From: Pseudoroseomonas cervicalis
GTDB taxonomy: Bacteria > Pseudomonadota > Alphaproteobacteria > Acetobacterales > Acetobacteraceae
DNA length: 64,000 bases
NCBI RefSeq assembly: GCF_030818485.1
Contig: NZ_JAUTAJ010000004.1
Location: 3,449,501 to 3,513,500, forward strand
Direction of reading: 5' to 3'
Shown here piece by piece: positions 63,190 through 64,000 of the stretch; position 1 is the stretch's first letter; each line of letters starts with the position of its first letter. The translations under genes and the position numbers were made by a program. Under the pieces are notes generated by a model, which was not told where the DNA came from, did no database searches, and worked only from the letters and a program-made list of their open reading frames with translations.

Positions 63190-64000
63190 CGGCGCGGCTC
63201 CAGCCAGGCGGGGTCGCGGGTCAGGGTCGGCAGCCGCTCGCGGCGGACCGACAGGCTCGGCATGCAGTCCAGCAGGCCGCGGGTATAGGCGTGGCTCGCG
63301 CGGTGCAGGTCGCGCGCCGGCAGCTCCTCCATCACCTGGCCGGCATACATGACAACGACGCGGTCGCAGAAGCGGCTGACCAGCGGCAGATCGTGGCTGA
63401 TCAGCATCAGCCCCATGCCGCGGGCCGAGACCAGATCCTCGATCAGCTTCAGGATCTCGGCCTGCACGCTGGCATCCAGCGCGCTGGTCGGCTCGTCGGC
63501 GATCAGCAGGTCCGGGTTGGGGGCCAGCATCATGGCGATCATGACGCGCTGGCCCATGCCGCCCGAGACCTCGTGCGGGTAGCTCTCCAGCACCCGCTTC
63601 GGGTCGCGGATCTTGACCTGCTCCAGCAGGGTCAGCGCGGCCTCGCGCGCCTCGCGCTGGCCGCCTTTGTTATGGGCGAGCCAGGCCTCGGAAATCTGCC
63701 GGCCGACCGTCATCACCGGGTTCAGGCTGTATTTCGGGTCCTGCATGATCAGCCCGATGCGGCCGCCGCGCAGGCTGCGCATCTGCCGTTCGCTCGCCGC
63801 CTGCACATCGATGCCGTCGAAGCGCAGCGCCTCGGCGCGGACGCGTGCCGCCTGGGGCAGCAGCCGCATCAGCGCGCGGCCGGTCACCGATTTGCCGGAG
63901 CCGCTTTCGCCGACAATGCCGAGCTTCTCACGGCCCATACTGAAAGAAATACCGCGCACGGCGGGGTTGAAGCCGGACGGCGTCGGGAAATCGACGCGCA
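63186..64000 (-). CDS. ABC importer ATPase, DppD/OppD-like (5' end outside window)
   Basis: The frame stays open to the window edge, so the N-terminus is missing. Visible motifs are Walker A GESGSGKSVTG, signature EVSGGMGQRVMIAMML and Walker B LLIADEPTSALD. The C-terminus keeps the short HPYT-type region (ASHAYTRGLLDCMPSL) of the oligopeptide ATPase family. It overlaps the second ATPase by four bases and would couple with it as a heterodimer. Confidence 0.9.
   Translation of the reverse strand, partial: RVDFPTPSGFNPAVRGISFSMGREKLGIVGESGSGKSVTGRALMRLLPQAARVRAEALRFDGIDVQAASERQMRSLRGGRIGLIMQDPKYSLNPVMTVGRQISEAWLAHNKGGQREAREAALTLLEQVKIRDPKRVLESYPHEVSGGMGQRVMIAMMLAPNPDLLIADEPTSALDASVQAEILKLIEDLVSARGMGLMLISHDLPLVSRFCDRVVVMYAGQVMEELPARDLHRASHAYTRGLLDCMPSLSVRRERLPTLTRDPAWLEPRR

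Overview
The window is GC-rich throughout and its gene content (Fur/TonB siderophore genes, Nif11-type leader peptides, an Mrp antiporter, a CheR/CheY pair, very dense overlapping genes) suggests an alphaproteobacterium, most likely Acetobacteraceae such as Roseomonas. That assignment is an inference from protein style; no rRNA or complete tRNA is present.

Region 1 (1-10910) is the late end of a siphovirus-like prophage: the end of the tape measure gene, tail-tip genes in lambda-like order, two receptor-binding or fibre-type proteins (one with an SGNH esterase domain), a holin candidate and a GH108 endolysin. A reverse-strand lipoprotein gene sits inside the tail cluster like a moron. A strong terminator and an unexplained series of palindromes follow.

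Region 2 (10911-26780) is a separate 15.9 kb integrative element flanked by 43-bp direct repeats. The repeats are the 3' half of a tRNA-Arg(CCU) gene, starting in the anticodon loop. The element carries an AlpA-like excisionase, an AEP-type primase-polymerase, a DUF927-type helicase, a stand-alone terminase small subunit, a tyrosine integrase and a five-gene type I restriction-modification operon. There are no capsid, tail, portal or large-terminase genes. This matches the logic of a phage-inducible chromosomal island (phage satellite) with defence cargo, sitting head-to-tail beside a prophage that seems to share its attachment site. Paired GCGGACCC octamers inside both ends, an AT-rich segment and short iterated repeats near the replication genes support the boundaries and suggest an origin. 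The methyltransferase gene hsdM is frameshifted by a tandem 7-bp duplication and preceded by a G14 tract, so the system may be phase-variable.

Region 3 (27095-33545) is an arsenic/metalloid resistance locus. A PadR regulator, a Cys-tailed flavoprotein and an MFS transporter run rightward and converge on arsR-arsC-arsB-arsH, which run leftward.

Region 4 (33830-64000) is ordinary accessory chromosome. It holds a Fur-box-controlled TonB receptor/binding protein/siderophore reductase operon; TetR, LysR and XRE regulators beside small redox-enzyme operons (including dehydrogenase-ankyrin-epoxide hydrolase); secreted proteins of unknown function; an OxyR-like regulator divergent from a complete mrpABCDEFG operon; an MFS transporter; cheR and cheY; and the ATPases of a peptide-type ABC importer. 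Two orphan Nif11-type precursor peptides lie at 33.8 kb and 58.0 kb.
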